The position numbers were made by a program, and so were the translations under genes. Positions 8,632-15,971 of a stretch of DNA of 64,000 nt are shown piece after piece. Source of the DNA: Pseudolysobacter antarcticus. GTDB lineage: Bacteria; Pseudomonadota; Gammaproteobacteria; Xanthomonadales; Rhodanobacteraceae. Under the pieces are notes generated by a model. That model saw nothing but the letters and a program-made list of their open reading frames with translations, had not been told where the DNA came from and made no database searches. The stretch covers positions 2,480,001-2,544,000 of the forward strand of contig NZ_CP035704.1 of assembly GCF_004168365.1 (NCBI RefSeq). Reading direction: 5' to 3'. Each line of letters begins with the position of its first letter. Position 1 is the first letter of the stretch.

Positions 8632-9687
8632 ATGCTAAAACGTCTCGCTGCCCAGCGCAAAGTGACCTTGCTCGATATCGCGCATGGTTGCGGCGTTTCG
8701 CGTGCCACCGTGTCGCTGGTATTGCAAAACAGCCCGCTCGTGCATGTCGCTACGCGTGCGCGCGTCAAGGCCGAAATCGTCCGCCAATGTTATGTCTACA
8801 ACCGCGCGGCGGCGAATCTGCGCCAGCGCACGTCGTCGAGCGTTGCGCTGGTGATCAACGATCTGTCGAATCCGTTTTTTGCCGAGTTCGCCGCGGGTGT
8901 CGACGAGGCGCTCGGTACGGTCGGTTGCGTCACCTTGCTTGGCAGCACCGGCGAATCAGTCGCGCGACAGAATGCGGTGCTGGCGTCGCTGATCGAATAT
9001 GCGCCGGCCGGAATCATCCTCTGCCCCGCCGAAGGCAGCGACGGTGCGGCGATTTCGCGCATCGTCGGGGCGCACACGCCGCTGCTCGTATTCAATCGCG
9101 AATTGCCGGATGGTGATTGGGATGTGCTCGCGCTCGACAATCACAACGGCGCGCGCACCGCCACCGAACATCTGCTCGCGCTCGGTCATCGTCGAATCGC
9201 ATTTTTCGGCGGTCATCGCGATTCCAGCTCGTGCCGCGAACGTCGCGAAGGCTACAGCGCCGCGATGAGCGCCGCCGGTATTCCGCTACAACCACAGTGG
9301 CTGATCGAAACCTCCCCGACGCGGCTCGAAGCCGCGCGCCAGGCCGGTGCTTTGTTCGTGCGCGATCCTGCGCCGACCGCCGCGATTTGTTACAACGATG
9401 CCGTCGCGCTCGGTTTGCAACTCGGCCTCGCCGCACGAGGACGCCGCCCCGGCCACGATTTTGCGCTGGTCGGATTCGATGATATTCCCGAAGCCGCCGC
9501 GACCTTGCCATCGCTCAGCACCATCGCCACCGATCCGCGCGCGCGCGGTCGCCAAGCCGCCGAACGCATTCTTGCGCGCGTGCACGATCCTGCCATTTCG
9601 CCCACCCGCACGATCGCACCGATGCAACTTGTCGTGCGCGAAAGCAGCGGTCCAGCCATCAATACCAACGGAAATCGACATGAATAA
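8632..9687 (+). CDS. LacI-family transcriptional regulator (LacI1) of the mannose locus
   Basis: 351 residues. The start at 8632 has GGAAGGA upstream and puts the helix-turn-helix at residues 10-35 (VTLLDIAHGCGVSRATVS); a longer in-frame start at 8554 adds no known domain. The rest is a periplasmic-binding-protein-like effector domain, with RRIAFFGG and LVGFDDIPEAAATLPSLSTI as typical LacI/GalR segments. Its last 8 bases overlap the permease start, so it heads the permease-kinase-epimerase-GH47 operon and diverges from GH92. This context suggests it senses mannose or a mannose derivative and represses both transcripts. The effector is an inference. Confidence 0.92.
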   Translation: MLKRLAAQRKVTLLDIAHGCGVSRATVSLVLQNSPLVHVATRARVKAEIVRQCYVYNRAAANLRQRTSSSVALVINDLSNPFFAEFAAGVDEALGTVGCVTLLGSTGESVARQNAVLASLIEYAPAGIILCPAEGSDGAAISRIVGAHTPLLVFNRELPDGDWDVLALDNHNGARTATEHLLALGHRRIAFFGGHRDSSSCRERREGYSAAMSAAGIPLQPQWLIETSPTRLEAARQAGALFVRDPAPTAAICYNDAVALGLQLGLAARGRRPGHDFALVGFDDIPEAAATLPSLSTIATDPRARGRQAAERILARVHDPAISPTRTIAPMQLVVRESSGPAINTNGNRHE

Positions 9688-10981
9688 ATCCAGCGCCAGT
9701 CAACGCGTCGCCCTCGGCGTGATCACGACGATTTTCTTCATGTGGGGATTCATCACCGTGCTCAATGATGTGCTGATCCCGCATCTGAAATCGGTATTCA
9801 CGCTGAACTACGCCGAAGCGATGCTGGTGCAGTTCATTTTCTTCGGCGCGTATTTCGTGATGTCGTTGCCGGCAGGAAGAGTAGTAGCGCGATTCGGCTA
9901 TCGCGATGGCATCGTGATCGGCTTGATCATTACCGGCATCGGCGCGCTGATGTTCATTCCTGCCGCGCGCATGGTTTCGTATCCACTTTTTCTCGGCGCG
10001 TTTTTTGTACTTGCGAGTGGCATCACCTTGCTGCAGGTGGCGGCCAATCCGTATGTCAGCCTGCTCGGCGATCCGCGTTATGCATCGAGTCGCTTGAATC
10101 TGGCGCAGGCGTTGAATTCGCTCGGCACCACTCTCGCGCCGAAGATTGGCGGCCTGTTGATTTTGTCCAGCGCCGTACTCGGCGCCAGCGAGTTGGCGGC
10201 GCTCGCGCCCGCCGAGCGGGCTGTTTATCAACTGCAACAAGCACAGAACGTGACCGGACCGTATCTGTTGCTGGCGGGTGTGCTGTTCGCGCTGGCAGCC
10301 GGCGTTTGGCTGTTTCGGCTGCCGCCGTTGACCGAGGCGACCGCGCGTGGCGACAACCAGATCCACAGCTTTGCCGAAGTGCTGCGGCATCGACATGTAC
10401 TCAACGGCATCATCGGCATTTTTTTGTATGTCGGTGCGGAAGTCGCCATCGGCAGTTTCCTGATCAGCTATCTGGCCATGCCCGATATCGGCAACATCAG
10501 CGCGAGTGTCGCAGCCGGTTATGTGTCGCTGTATTGGGGCGGCGCGATGATCGGGCGATTTGTCGGATTTGCTTTATTGCGCGTGGTCGATGCGCGCCTG
10601 CTGCTGGGTCTGTTTGCCGGTGTAGCGAGCGCGCTGCTGTTGCTTACGATGATCAGCAGCGGCCAAATCGCACTGTGGAGCATCATTGCCATCGGGCTGT
10701 TCAATTCGATCATGTTCCCGAATATTTTCACACTCGGTATCGATCGTCTCGGCACGATGACCGACAAGGCCGCCAGCCTGTTGATCATGGCCATTGTCGG
10801 TGGCGCGATCGTGCCGCTGCTGCAAGGTTTGCTGGCCGATCACATCGGCGTGCAGCATGCGTTTGTGCTGCCGCTGCTGTGTTATTTGTACATCGTCTGG
10901 TATGGATTTCGTGGCTCGAAAGTCGACGATCATGCCGCGCTGCTGGCAGCAGTTTCGCGCTCGCCGGTAGCGACGCACTGA
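9680..10981 (+). CDS. Sugar MFS transporter of the FucP/GluP type
   Basis: 433 residues beginning at an ATG that overlaps the regulator's stop by 8 bases, a sign of translational coupling. About 12 hydrophobic helices are visible. FFMWGFITVLNDVLIPHL, AGRVVARFGYRDGI and LQVAANPYVSLLG are characteristic of the proton-coupled fucose/glucose-galactose permease family. It is an inner-membrane importer of a free monosaccharide. Lying next to a hexokinase-type PfkB kinase, a sugar epimerase and mannosidases, mannose (possibly also fructose or glucose) is the likely cargo. A true FucP role is less likely because no fucose genes are present. Confidence 0.9.
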   Translation: MNKSSASQRVALGVITTIFFMWGFITVLNDVLIPHLKSVFTLNYAEAMLVQFIFFGAYFVMSLPAGRVVARFGYRDGIVIGLIITGIGALMFIPAARMVSYPLFLGAFFVLASGITLLQVAANPYVSLLGDPRYASSRLNLAQALNSLGTTLAPKIGGLLILSSAVLGASELAALAPAERAVYQLQQAQNVTGPYLLLAGVLFALAAGVWLFRLPPLTEATARGDNQIHSFAEVLRHRHVLNGIIGIFLYVGAEVAIGSFLISYLAMPDIGNISASVAAGYVSLYWGGAMIGRFVGFALLRVVDARLLLGLFAGVASALLLLTMISSGQIALWSIIAIGLFNSIMFPNIFTLGIDRLGTMTDKAASLLIMAIVGGAIVPLLQGLLADHIGVQHAFVLPLLCYLYIVWYGFRGSKVDDHAALLAAVSRSPVATH

Positions 10982-10982
10982 C

Positions 10983-11957
10983 ATGAAAAAGATCGTCTGC
11001 TTCGGCGAAGCGCTGATCGATTTTCTCGGCGCGCCTGCCGTGCCCGAAACACCACGCGCATTTCTGCAAAATGCGGGTGGCGCGCCCGCCAACGTCGCGG
11101 TAGCAGTGGCGCGACTGGGTGGCGATGCCGAATTCGTCGGCATGCTGAGTCGCGACATGTTCGGTGATTTCCTGCGCGAAAGCCTTGCGGCAATGCGTGT
11201 CGGCTGCAGCTACATTCGCCGCACAACGCAGGCGCCAACCGCCCTCGCCTTCGTCTCGCTCGATCCGCTTGGCGAGCGCAGTTTCAGTTTCTATCGACCG
11301 CCTGCCGCTGATTTGCTTTTTCACGAAAACGATTTCGAAACGGCGATGTTCGCCGCGGCCGGTTTCTTCCATGTTTGTTCGAATTCGCTGACCGAAGCCG
11401 CCATTGCCCAAGCAACGTTCACCGGGATGCAGCGCGCGCGGACGGCGGGTGCACTGGTCAGCTTCGACATGAATCTGCGCCCGTGTTTGTGGGCGAAAGA
11501 TGTTGATCCGTTGCCGCGAATTCGCGTCGCATTGGCCAGTGCCGATGTCGTCAAACTGAGTGCGGACGAGTACGCGTTTCTGATCGCAGCGCAAGGCGAC
11601 GAAAATCGCGTATTCGACTTGTTGTGGAGCGGCGCCACGCAGCTGCTTATCGTCACCAATGGCGCCGCCGCGCTGCAGTGGTATACACGGCACGCTCATG
11701 GCAGCGTGGCGGCACACGTTGTATGCGCGGTCGATACCACCGCTGCTGGCGATGCGTTTGTCGGCGGTTTGTTATTCCAACTTGCCGCGCAGGAAATCAC
11801 TGCGCAAGGTTTTGCCGCATTTCTCGCCGATGAAAAACCCCTCGAGTCGACGCTGCATTTCGCCACGGCTTGCGGCGCCATCGCGGTAACGCGTCCGGGT
11901 GCATTCGCATCGATGCCGACCCTCGCCGACGTGCAGGCCTTGCCGAGGAAACCTTGA
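10983..11957 (+). CDS. PfkB-family carbohydrate kinase, probable fructokinase
   Basis: 324 residues, starting one base after the permease stop. The ribokinase-family signatures are clear: GGAPANVAVAVARLGG near residue 35, SFDMNLRPCLW at the sugar site, and DTTAAGDAFVGGLL near residue 248 with the catalytic Asp and anion hole. The usual DTxGAGD has Ala for the first Gly here, a mild change. The N-terminal KIVCFGEALIDFL and the R..LW pattern are those of bacterial fructokinases. It would phosphorylate fructose to fructose-6-phosphate in the cytoplasm, completing a mannose-to-fructose route with the epimerase that follows. Other hexoses cannot be excluded. Confidence 0.88.
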   Translation: MKKIVCFGEALIDFLGAPAVPETPRAFLQNAGGAPANVAVAVARLGGDAEFVGMLSRDMFGDFLRESLAAMRVGCSYIRRTTQAPTALAFVSLDPLGERSFSFYRPPAADLLFHENDFETAMFAAAGFFHVCSNSLTEAAIAQATFTGMQRARTAGALVSFDMNLRPCLWAKDVDPLPRIRVALASADVVKLSADEYAFLIAAQGDENRVFDLLWSGATQLLIVTNGAAALQWYTRHAHGSVAAHVVCAVDTTAAGDAFVGGLLFQLAAQEITAQGFAAFLADEKPLESTLHFATACGAIAVTRPGAFASMPTLADVQALPRKP

Positions 11958-11988
11958 TGACTGAACTGCCGCTCGAAAAGGCCCTCGC

Positions 11989-13212
11989 ATGAATTCCCAG
12001 CCCGCATTCCGCAGCGTCGATTTTCTGCGCGATCACATCGCCCGGACGATGGCATTTTATCACCCGCGTTGCATCGATCCCGCCGGTGGTTTTTTCCACT
12101 ATTCCCTCGATGACGGCACGATCTACGACCGGCAGCATCGGCATCTGGTCAGCAGCACGCGTTTTGTTTTCAACTACGCGATGGCCGCGCAGGAATTCAA
12201 CCGTAGCGATTATCTCGATGCTGCGCAGCACGGACTCGACTATCTGCGCAGCGCCCATCGCGATCCCGAAAGCGGTGGCTATTTCTGGACGCTTCACGGT
12301 GGCCAGCCCGAGGATCGAACGCAACATGCCTACGGCGCGGCATTTGTTCTGCTGACCTACGCAACCGCTACGAAAGCCGGTATCACCGAGGCGCGTGCTT
12401 GGATCGACGAAACATGGCAACTGCTCGAAACGCGTTATTGGGATAACGACGCAGGTCTATATCGCGACGAAGCCGATGCGCAGTGGCGCTTCACCGGCTA
12501 TCGCGGCCAGAACGCGAACATGCATCTGTGCGAGGCGCTGATCGCCGCTTACGAAGCTACGCGAGATGCACGCTTCCTCGATCGCGCTTTTACGCTTGCG
12601 CACAACATCACTATTCGCCAAGCGGCGAAGGCCGGCGGTCTGGTCTGGGAACACTACGACGCGGCATGGAACGTGGATTGGGAATACCACAAAGACGATC
12701 CCAAGCATCTGTTTCGCCCGTGGGGTTTCCAGCCGGGCCATTTGACGGAGTGGGCAAAACTTTTGCTGATACTGGATCGATATCGTGCTGAGGTCTGGTT
12801 GCTGCCCACGGCACGCGCACTGTTCGACACGGCCCTGGCGAAGGCTTGGGACAGCGGGCATGGCGGCATCTGTTATGGCTTTGCGCCGGATGGTTCGATC
12901 TGCGATGGCGACAAATATTTCTGGGTGCAGGCCGAGTCGCTGGCCGCCGCCGCGCTGCTTGCCGAGCGCAGCGGCGAAGCGCGTTTCTGGAGCGACTACA
13001 CACGGATCTGGGATTATGCGTGGCGTCATTTTGTCGATCATCAATACGGCGCGTGGTATCGCATTCTCGATCGCGAAAACCAGAAGTATTCGAACGAAAA
13101 AAGTCCGGCCGGAAAAACCGATTACCACACCATGGGCGCGTGTTACGAGGTGCTAGCGTTATTGCGCCGCAGTCCTGATACGCAAGATATGTCTCATGAA
13201 AACGGAGCCTGA
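11989..13212 (+). CDS. AGE-family epimerase/isomerase, probable D-mannose isomerase
   Basis: 407 residues of the N-acylglucosamine 2-epimerase (AGE) superfamily, an (alpha/alpha)6 barrel. Visible features include FHYSLDDGTIYD, WNVDWEYHKDDP, GFQPGHLTEWAKL and a C-terminal TDYHTMGACYEVL; the His residues of GHLTEW and DYHTM match the two catalytic histidines of the family. Members either epimerise GlcNAc or interconvert mannose and fructose (YihS or bacterial mannose isomerase). With a fructokinase just upstream, no GlcNAc kinase and mannosidases on both sides, mannose isomerase fits best. The gene ends inside the longest possible reading frame of the next gene, so the two are probably cotranscribed. 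Confidence 0.87.
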   Translation: MNSQPAFRSVDFLRDHIARTMAFYHPRCIDPAGGFFHYSLDDGTIYDRQHRHLVSSTRFVFNYAMAAQEFNRSDYLDAAQHGLDYLRSAHRDPESGGYFWTLHGGQPEDRTQHAYGAAFVLLTYATATKAGITEARAWIDETWQLLETRYWDNDAGLYRDEADAQWRFTGYRGQNANMHLCEALIAAYEATRDARFLDRAFTLAHNITIRQAAKAGGLVWEHYDAAWNVDWEYHKDDPKHLFRPWGFQPGHLTEWAKLLLILDRYRAEVWLLPTARALFDTALAKAWDSGHGGICYGFAPDGSICDGDKYFWVQAESLAAAALLAERSGEARFWSDYTRIWDYAWRHFVDHQYGAWYRILDRENQKYSNEKSPAGKTDYHTMGACYEVLALLRRSPDTQDMSHENGA

Positions 13213-13216
13213 GCCG

Positions 13217-14602
13217 ATGTTCGCATTTGTTTGCCGCGTGTCGTTTGTACTAGCGCTGATCGCGCCAATGACGGCGTTCGCGACTTCGCCGAAACCGATA
13301 TCCGCGCCGGCTATCGACGCGGCCGAATCCGCGCGCCTCGCCGCTTCGGTCAAGCAGGAATTTCTGCATGCGTGGCAGGGCTACAAACGCTACGCGTGGG
13401 GACATGACGATCTCGCGCCGTTGAGCCGGCGTCCGCACGACTGGTACCAACAGCCGTTGCTGATGACGCCGATCGATGCACTCGATACGCTAGTGTTGAT
13501 GGGCCTGACCGACGATGCCACCGCAGTGCGCGAGTTGATCGCGAGCAAATTCGAACCGGATCAGGATTTCTACGTCAAGAATTTCGAAATCACGATCCGC
13601 CTGCTCGGCGGCTTGTTGTCGGGTTATCAATTGACTGGCGATGAGCGCCTGTTGCACAAGGCCGAAGATCTCGGCACGCGCCTGTTGCCGGCATTCGATT
13701 CGCCCACCGGCTTGCCGTATGTCGAGGTAAATCTGCACACGGGGAAAACCCGCGGCATCGAAACCAATCCAGCCGAAACCGGCACACTGCTGCTCGAATT
13801 CGGCACGCTCGCCAAGTTGACTGGCAAGCCCGTGTTCTACGACAAGGCCAAGCGCGCGCTGGTCGAAACCTTCAAGCGTCGCTCGGCAATCGGCCTGGTC
13901 GGCGCGACGATCAATGTCGAAACCGGCATCTGGACCGATCCCGAATCCAGCATCTCGGGCGGCATCGATTCGTACTACGAATATCTGTGGAAATGCTGGC
14001 GCCTGTTCGGCGACGAAGAATGTCTGGCGATGTGGAAAACCAGCATCAGCGCTGCCAATCAATACCTCGCCGATGATGCTGATGGCGATCTGTGGTACGG
14101 CTACGCCGATATGCAAAGCGGAAAACGCACGCATACGTATTACGGTGCGCTCGATGCATTTTTTCCGGCCGTGCTCGCCATATCCGGCGATGTGCCGCGC
14201 GCCGCACGACTGCAGGACACGTGGTTTGCGATCTGGCGCAAATACGGCATCGAGCCGGAAGTGTTCGACTATCGCGCGCAGAAAATCATCTACCTGGGTT
14301 ATGCGTTGCGCCCGGAAATCGTCGAGTCGACGTATTACCTGAGCCACTACACCCACGACGAAAAATATCTGGCGATGGGCCAGACGCTATTCCGCGACTT
14401 CGTCAAATACTGCCGCGCCGACGTCGGCTACGCGGCGCTGTGGAACGTCGTGAGCAAACGCAAGAAAGATCGCATGGAGAGTTTTGTTTTCGCCGAAACC
14501 TTCAAGTATTTCTACCTGCTGTTCGCGCCGCAAACGCTGGATTTCGATGCGGTGACATTCAACACCGAAGCGCATCCGCTGCGCGCGACGTGGACGCGAT
14601 AA
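13217..14602 (+). CDS. GH47 alpha-1,2-mannosidase, secreted
   Basis: 461 residues from an ATG at 13217 with GGAG 9 bases upstream; an ATG at 13196 would extend it by 7 residues into the preceding gene. The signal peptide is about MFAFVCRVSFVLALIAPMTAFA. All GH47 landmarks are present: the acid in VKNFEITIRLLGGLLSGY, the Asp of GIDSYYEYLWKCW, the base in LRPEIVESTYYL, and the C-terminal FNTEAHPL whose Thr binds calcium. GH47 enzymes are calcium-dependent inverting alpha-1,2-mannosidases, best known from the eukaryotic ER and Golgi and uncommon in bacteria, where Caulobacter has a studied one. Here it closes the mannose operon and probably trims high-mannose glycans together with GH92. Confidence 0.93.
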   Translation: MFAFVCRVSFVLALIAPMTAFATSPKPISAPAIDAAESARLAASVKQEFLHAWQGYKRYAWGHDDLAPLSRRPHDWYQQPLLMTPIDALDTLVLMGLTDDATAVRELIASKFEPDQDFYVKNFEITIRLLGGLLSGYQLTGDERLLHKAEDLGTRLLPAFDSPTGLPYVEVNLHTGKTRGIETNPAETGTLLLEFGTLAKLTGKPVFYDKAKRALVETFKRRSAIGLVGATINVETGIWTDPESSISGGIDSYYEYLWKCWRLFGDEECLAMWKTSISAANQYLADDADGDLWYGYADMQSGKRTHTYYGALDAFFPAVLAISGDVPRAARLQDTWFAIWRKYGIEPEVFDYRAQKIIYLGYALRPEIVESTYYLSHYTHDEKYLAMGQTLFRDFVKYCRADVGYAALWNVVSKRKKDRMESFVFAETFKYFYLLFAPQTLDFDAVTFNTEAHPLRATWTR

Positions 14603-14810
14603 ATCGCAATGTTCGAAGAATAGAGATCTTCGCGCGACCTGAAAAACGTTCGAGATCGGCGGTTTGTGCAGACTCGGCGATTGCCCGATTCGTGAGGCGA
14701 TTCTTGTCGCAAAGGGCCTCGTCGATACTTGCTCATGGGTATGCGCTTCCAGTCGGCTGACCACGCAGCGTAGTTGGGTTTTCTCGTGCTCCACCTCGAA
14801 TGTTAAAAAT
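14603..14810. other. Non-coding stretch after GH47
   Basis: No convincing gene is present. Apparent open frames here run across the end of GH47 in other frames and have no ribosome site. The stretch ends at the LacI2 control region. Confidence 0.5.
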
Positions 14811-14839
14811 TTGCGCAGTGCAGCGTTACAAGATGTTAT
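14811..14839 (+). promoter_or_regulatory. Weak candidate promoter of LacI2
   Basis: TTGCGC (14811-14816) and TGTTAT (14834-14839) are 17 bases apart. The match to consensus is modest (3/6 and 4/6), but the -10 abuts the first LacI-type operator, the arrangement expected for a repressed promoter. Confidence 0.3.
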
Positions 14840-14873
14840 GTAAACGATTACATTCGCGATGTAATCGTTTACT
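14839..14873. promoter_or_regulatory. Paired LacI-family operators upstream of LacI2
   Basis: TGTAAACGATTACA at 14839-14852 and TGTAATCGTTTACT at 14860-14873 each fit the LacI/GalR half-site pattern around a central CG. The two are inverted copies of each other: 14840-14853 and 14859-14872 are perfect 14-base reverse complements. Their centres are 21 bp apart, two DNA turns, so two dimers would bind the same face. They lie 33 bases before the LacI2 start, pointing to autoregulation and control of the TonB receptor downstream. Confidence 0.8.
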
Positions 14874-14905
14874 TGGTCGCTTGGGCACGTGGGTGGGGAT
14901 AGTTC

Positions 14906-15916
14906 TTGGCGGTAACCATCAAACTTGTGGCAAAAGAAGCCGGCGTCTCGGTCGCCTCGGTTTCGCGCGCGTTGAACGGGCACGAAAGCGTGACCGCGGA
15001 AACGCGCAAGCACATCGAAAGCGTTGCCGCGCGTTTGCGATATATCCCGCACAGCGCAGCGCGCAGCCTGATCACGCGCCGTACCGACACGATCGGCGCG
15101 TTGCTGCCGGATCTGTACGGGGAATTCTTCTCGGAATTGATTCGCGGCATCGACCTCGCCGCGCGCGCGCGCGGTCTGCATTTATTAGTCTCGTCCTCGC
15201 ACGGCAATGCGAGCGAAGCCGCCGTCGCGCTGCGTGCGATGCAAGGCCGCGTCGATGGCATGCTGATTCTTTCGCCCCATGTCGACGCCGAGTTCCTGCA
15301 CGACCATCTGCCCGACGCACTGCCAATCGTGCTGCTCAACAGCTCGGTCAACAGCCCGCAATATCCCGTGCTCAATGTCGACAACTATGGCGGCGCCTAC
15401 GCGATGGTGCAGCACTTGCTCGGTATCGGTCACAAAAAAATCGCGTTCATCACCGGACCTGAAAATAATTTCGACGCGCAGCAACGCGAGCAAGGTTACC
15501 GCGCGGCGATGACCAAACATGCGCCGAAGATGGCGCTGGATATTGTCGCCGGAGATTTCTCCGAGGAGTCCGGCCATGCCGCAGGACGACAATTTCTGAG
15601 CCGAACTTTGCGACCCGATGCGGTGTTCGCAGCTAACGACATGATGGCCGTCGGCTGTTTGTATGCGTTTGCCGAACACGGCGTAAGCGTGCCGGAAGAC
15701 ATCGCCTTGGTGGGCTTCGACGACATCCCGATCGCGCGTTATGTCGCGCCATCGCTCAGCACCGTTCGTGTGCGCATCGTTGATCTCGGTCGCAGTGCGC
15801 TCGAGCGTCTTGCATCGGTACTCGAAAAACCCGACGAAGCAAATGAGGCAGCGCAGACATTGCGTTGCGAAATTGTTGTACGAAAAACCTGCGGTGGCAA
15901 TACGACCGCGCGATGA
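14906..15916 (+). CDS. LacI-family transcriptional regulator (LacI2) of the glucan locus
   Basis: 336 residues with a TTG start behind a GGTGGGGAT purine tract; the helix-turn-helix IKLVAKEAGVSVASVSRALNG begins at residue 5 and includes the hinge helix, so little can be missing. The effector domain has RRTDTIGALLPDL, KKIAFITGP, and VGFDDIPIARYVAPSLSTVR. Paired operators lie immediately upstream, and the TonB receptor starts 55 bases after the stop, so regulator and receptor are probably one transcript. A further copy of the operator before the GH1 gene suggests a local regulon. The inducer is probably a gluco-oligosaccharide, which is inferred from neighbours only. Confidence 0.9.
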   Translation: MAVTIKLVAKEAGVSVASVSRALNGHESVTAETRKHIESVAARLRYIPHSAARSLITRRTDTIGALLPDLYGEFFSELIRGIDLAARARGLHLLVSSSHGNASEAAVALRAMQGRVDGMLILSPHVDAEFLHDHLPDALPIVLLNSSVNSPQYPVLNVDNYGGAYAMVQHLLGIGHKKIAFITGPENNFDAQQREQGYRAAMTKHAPKMALDIVAGDFSEESGHAAGRQFLSRTLRPDAVFAANDMMAVGCLYAFAEHGVSVPEDIALVGFDDIPIARYVAPSLSTVRVRIVDLGRSALERLASVLEKPDEANEAAQTLRCEIVVRKTCGGNTTAR

Positions 15917-15971
15917 AACAAGAAAAAAAAGAAACAAAAACCAACCTACGCAATAAATCCGGGAGGCGATC

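Noticed and set aside
14092-14760. 222-codon frame across the end of GH47
   Set aside because: It is the second frame of GH47 continuing into the intergenic region, with an Arg-rich composition typical of shadows.
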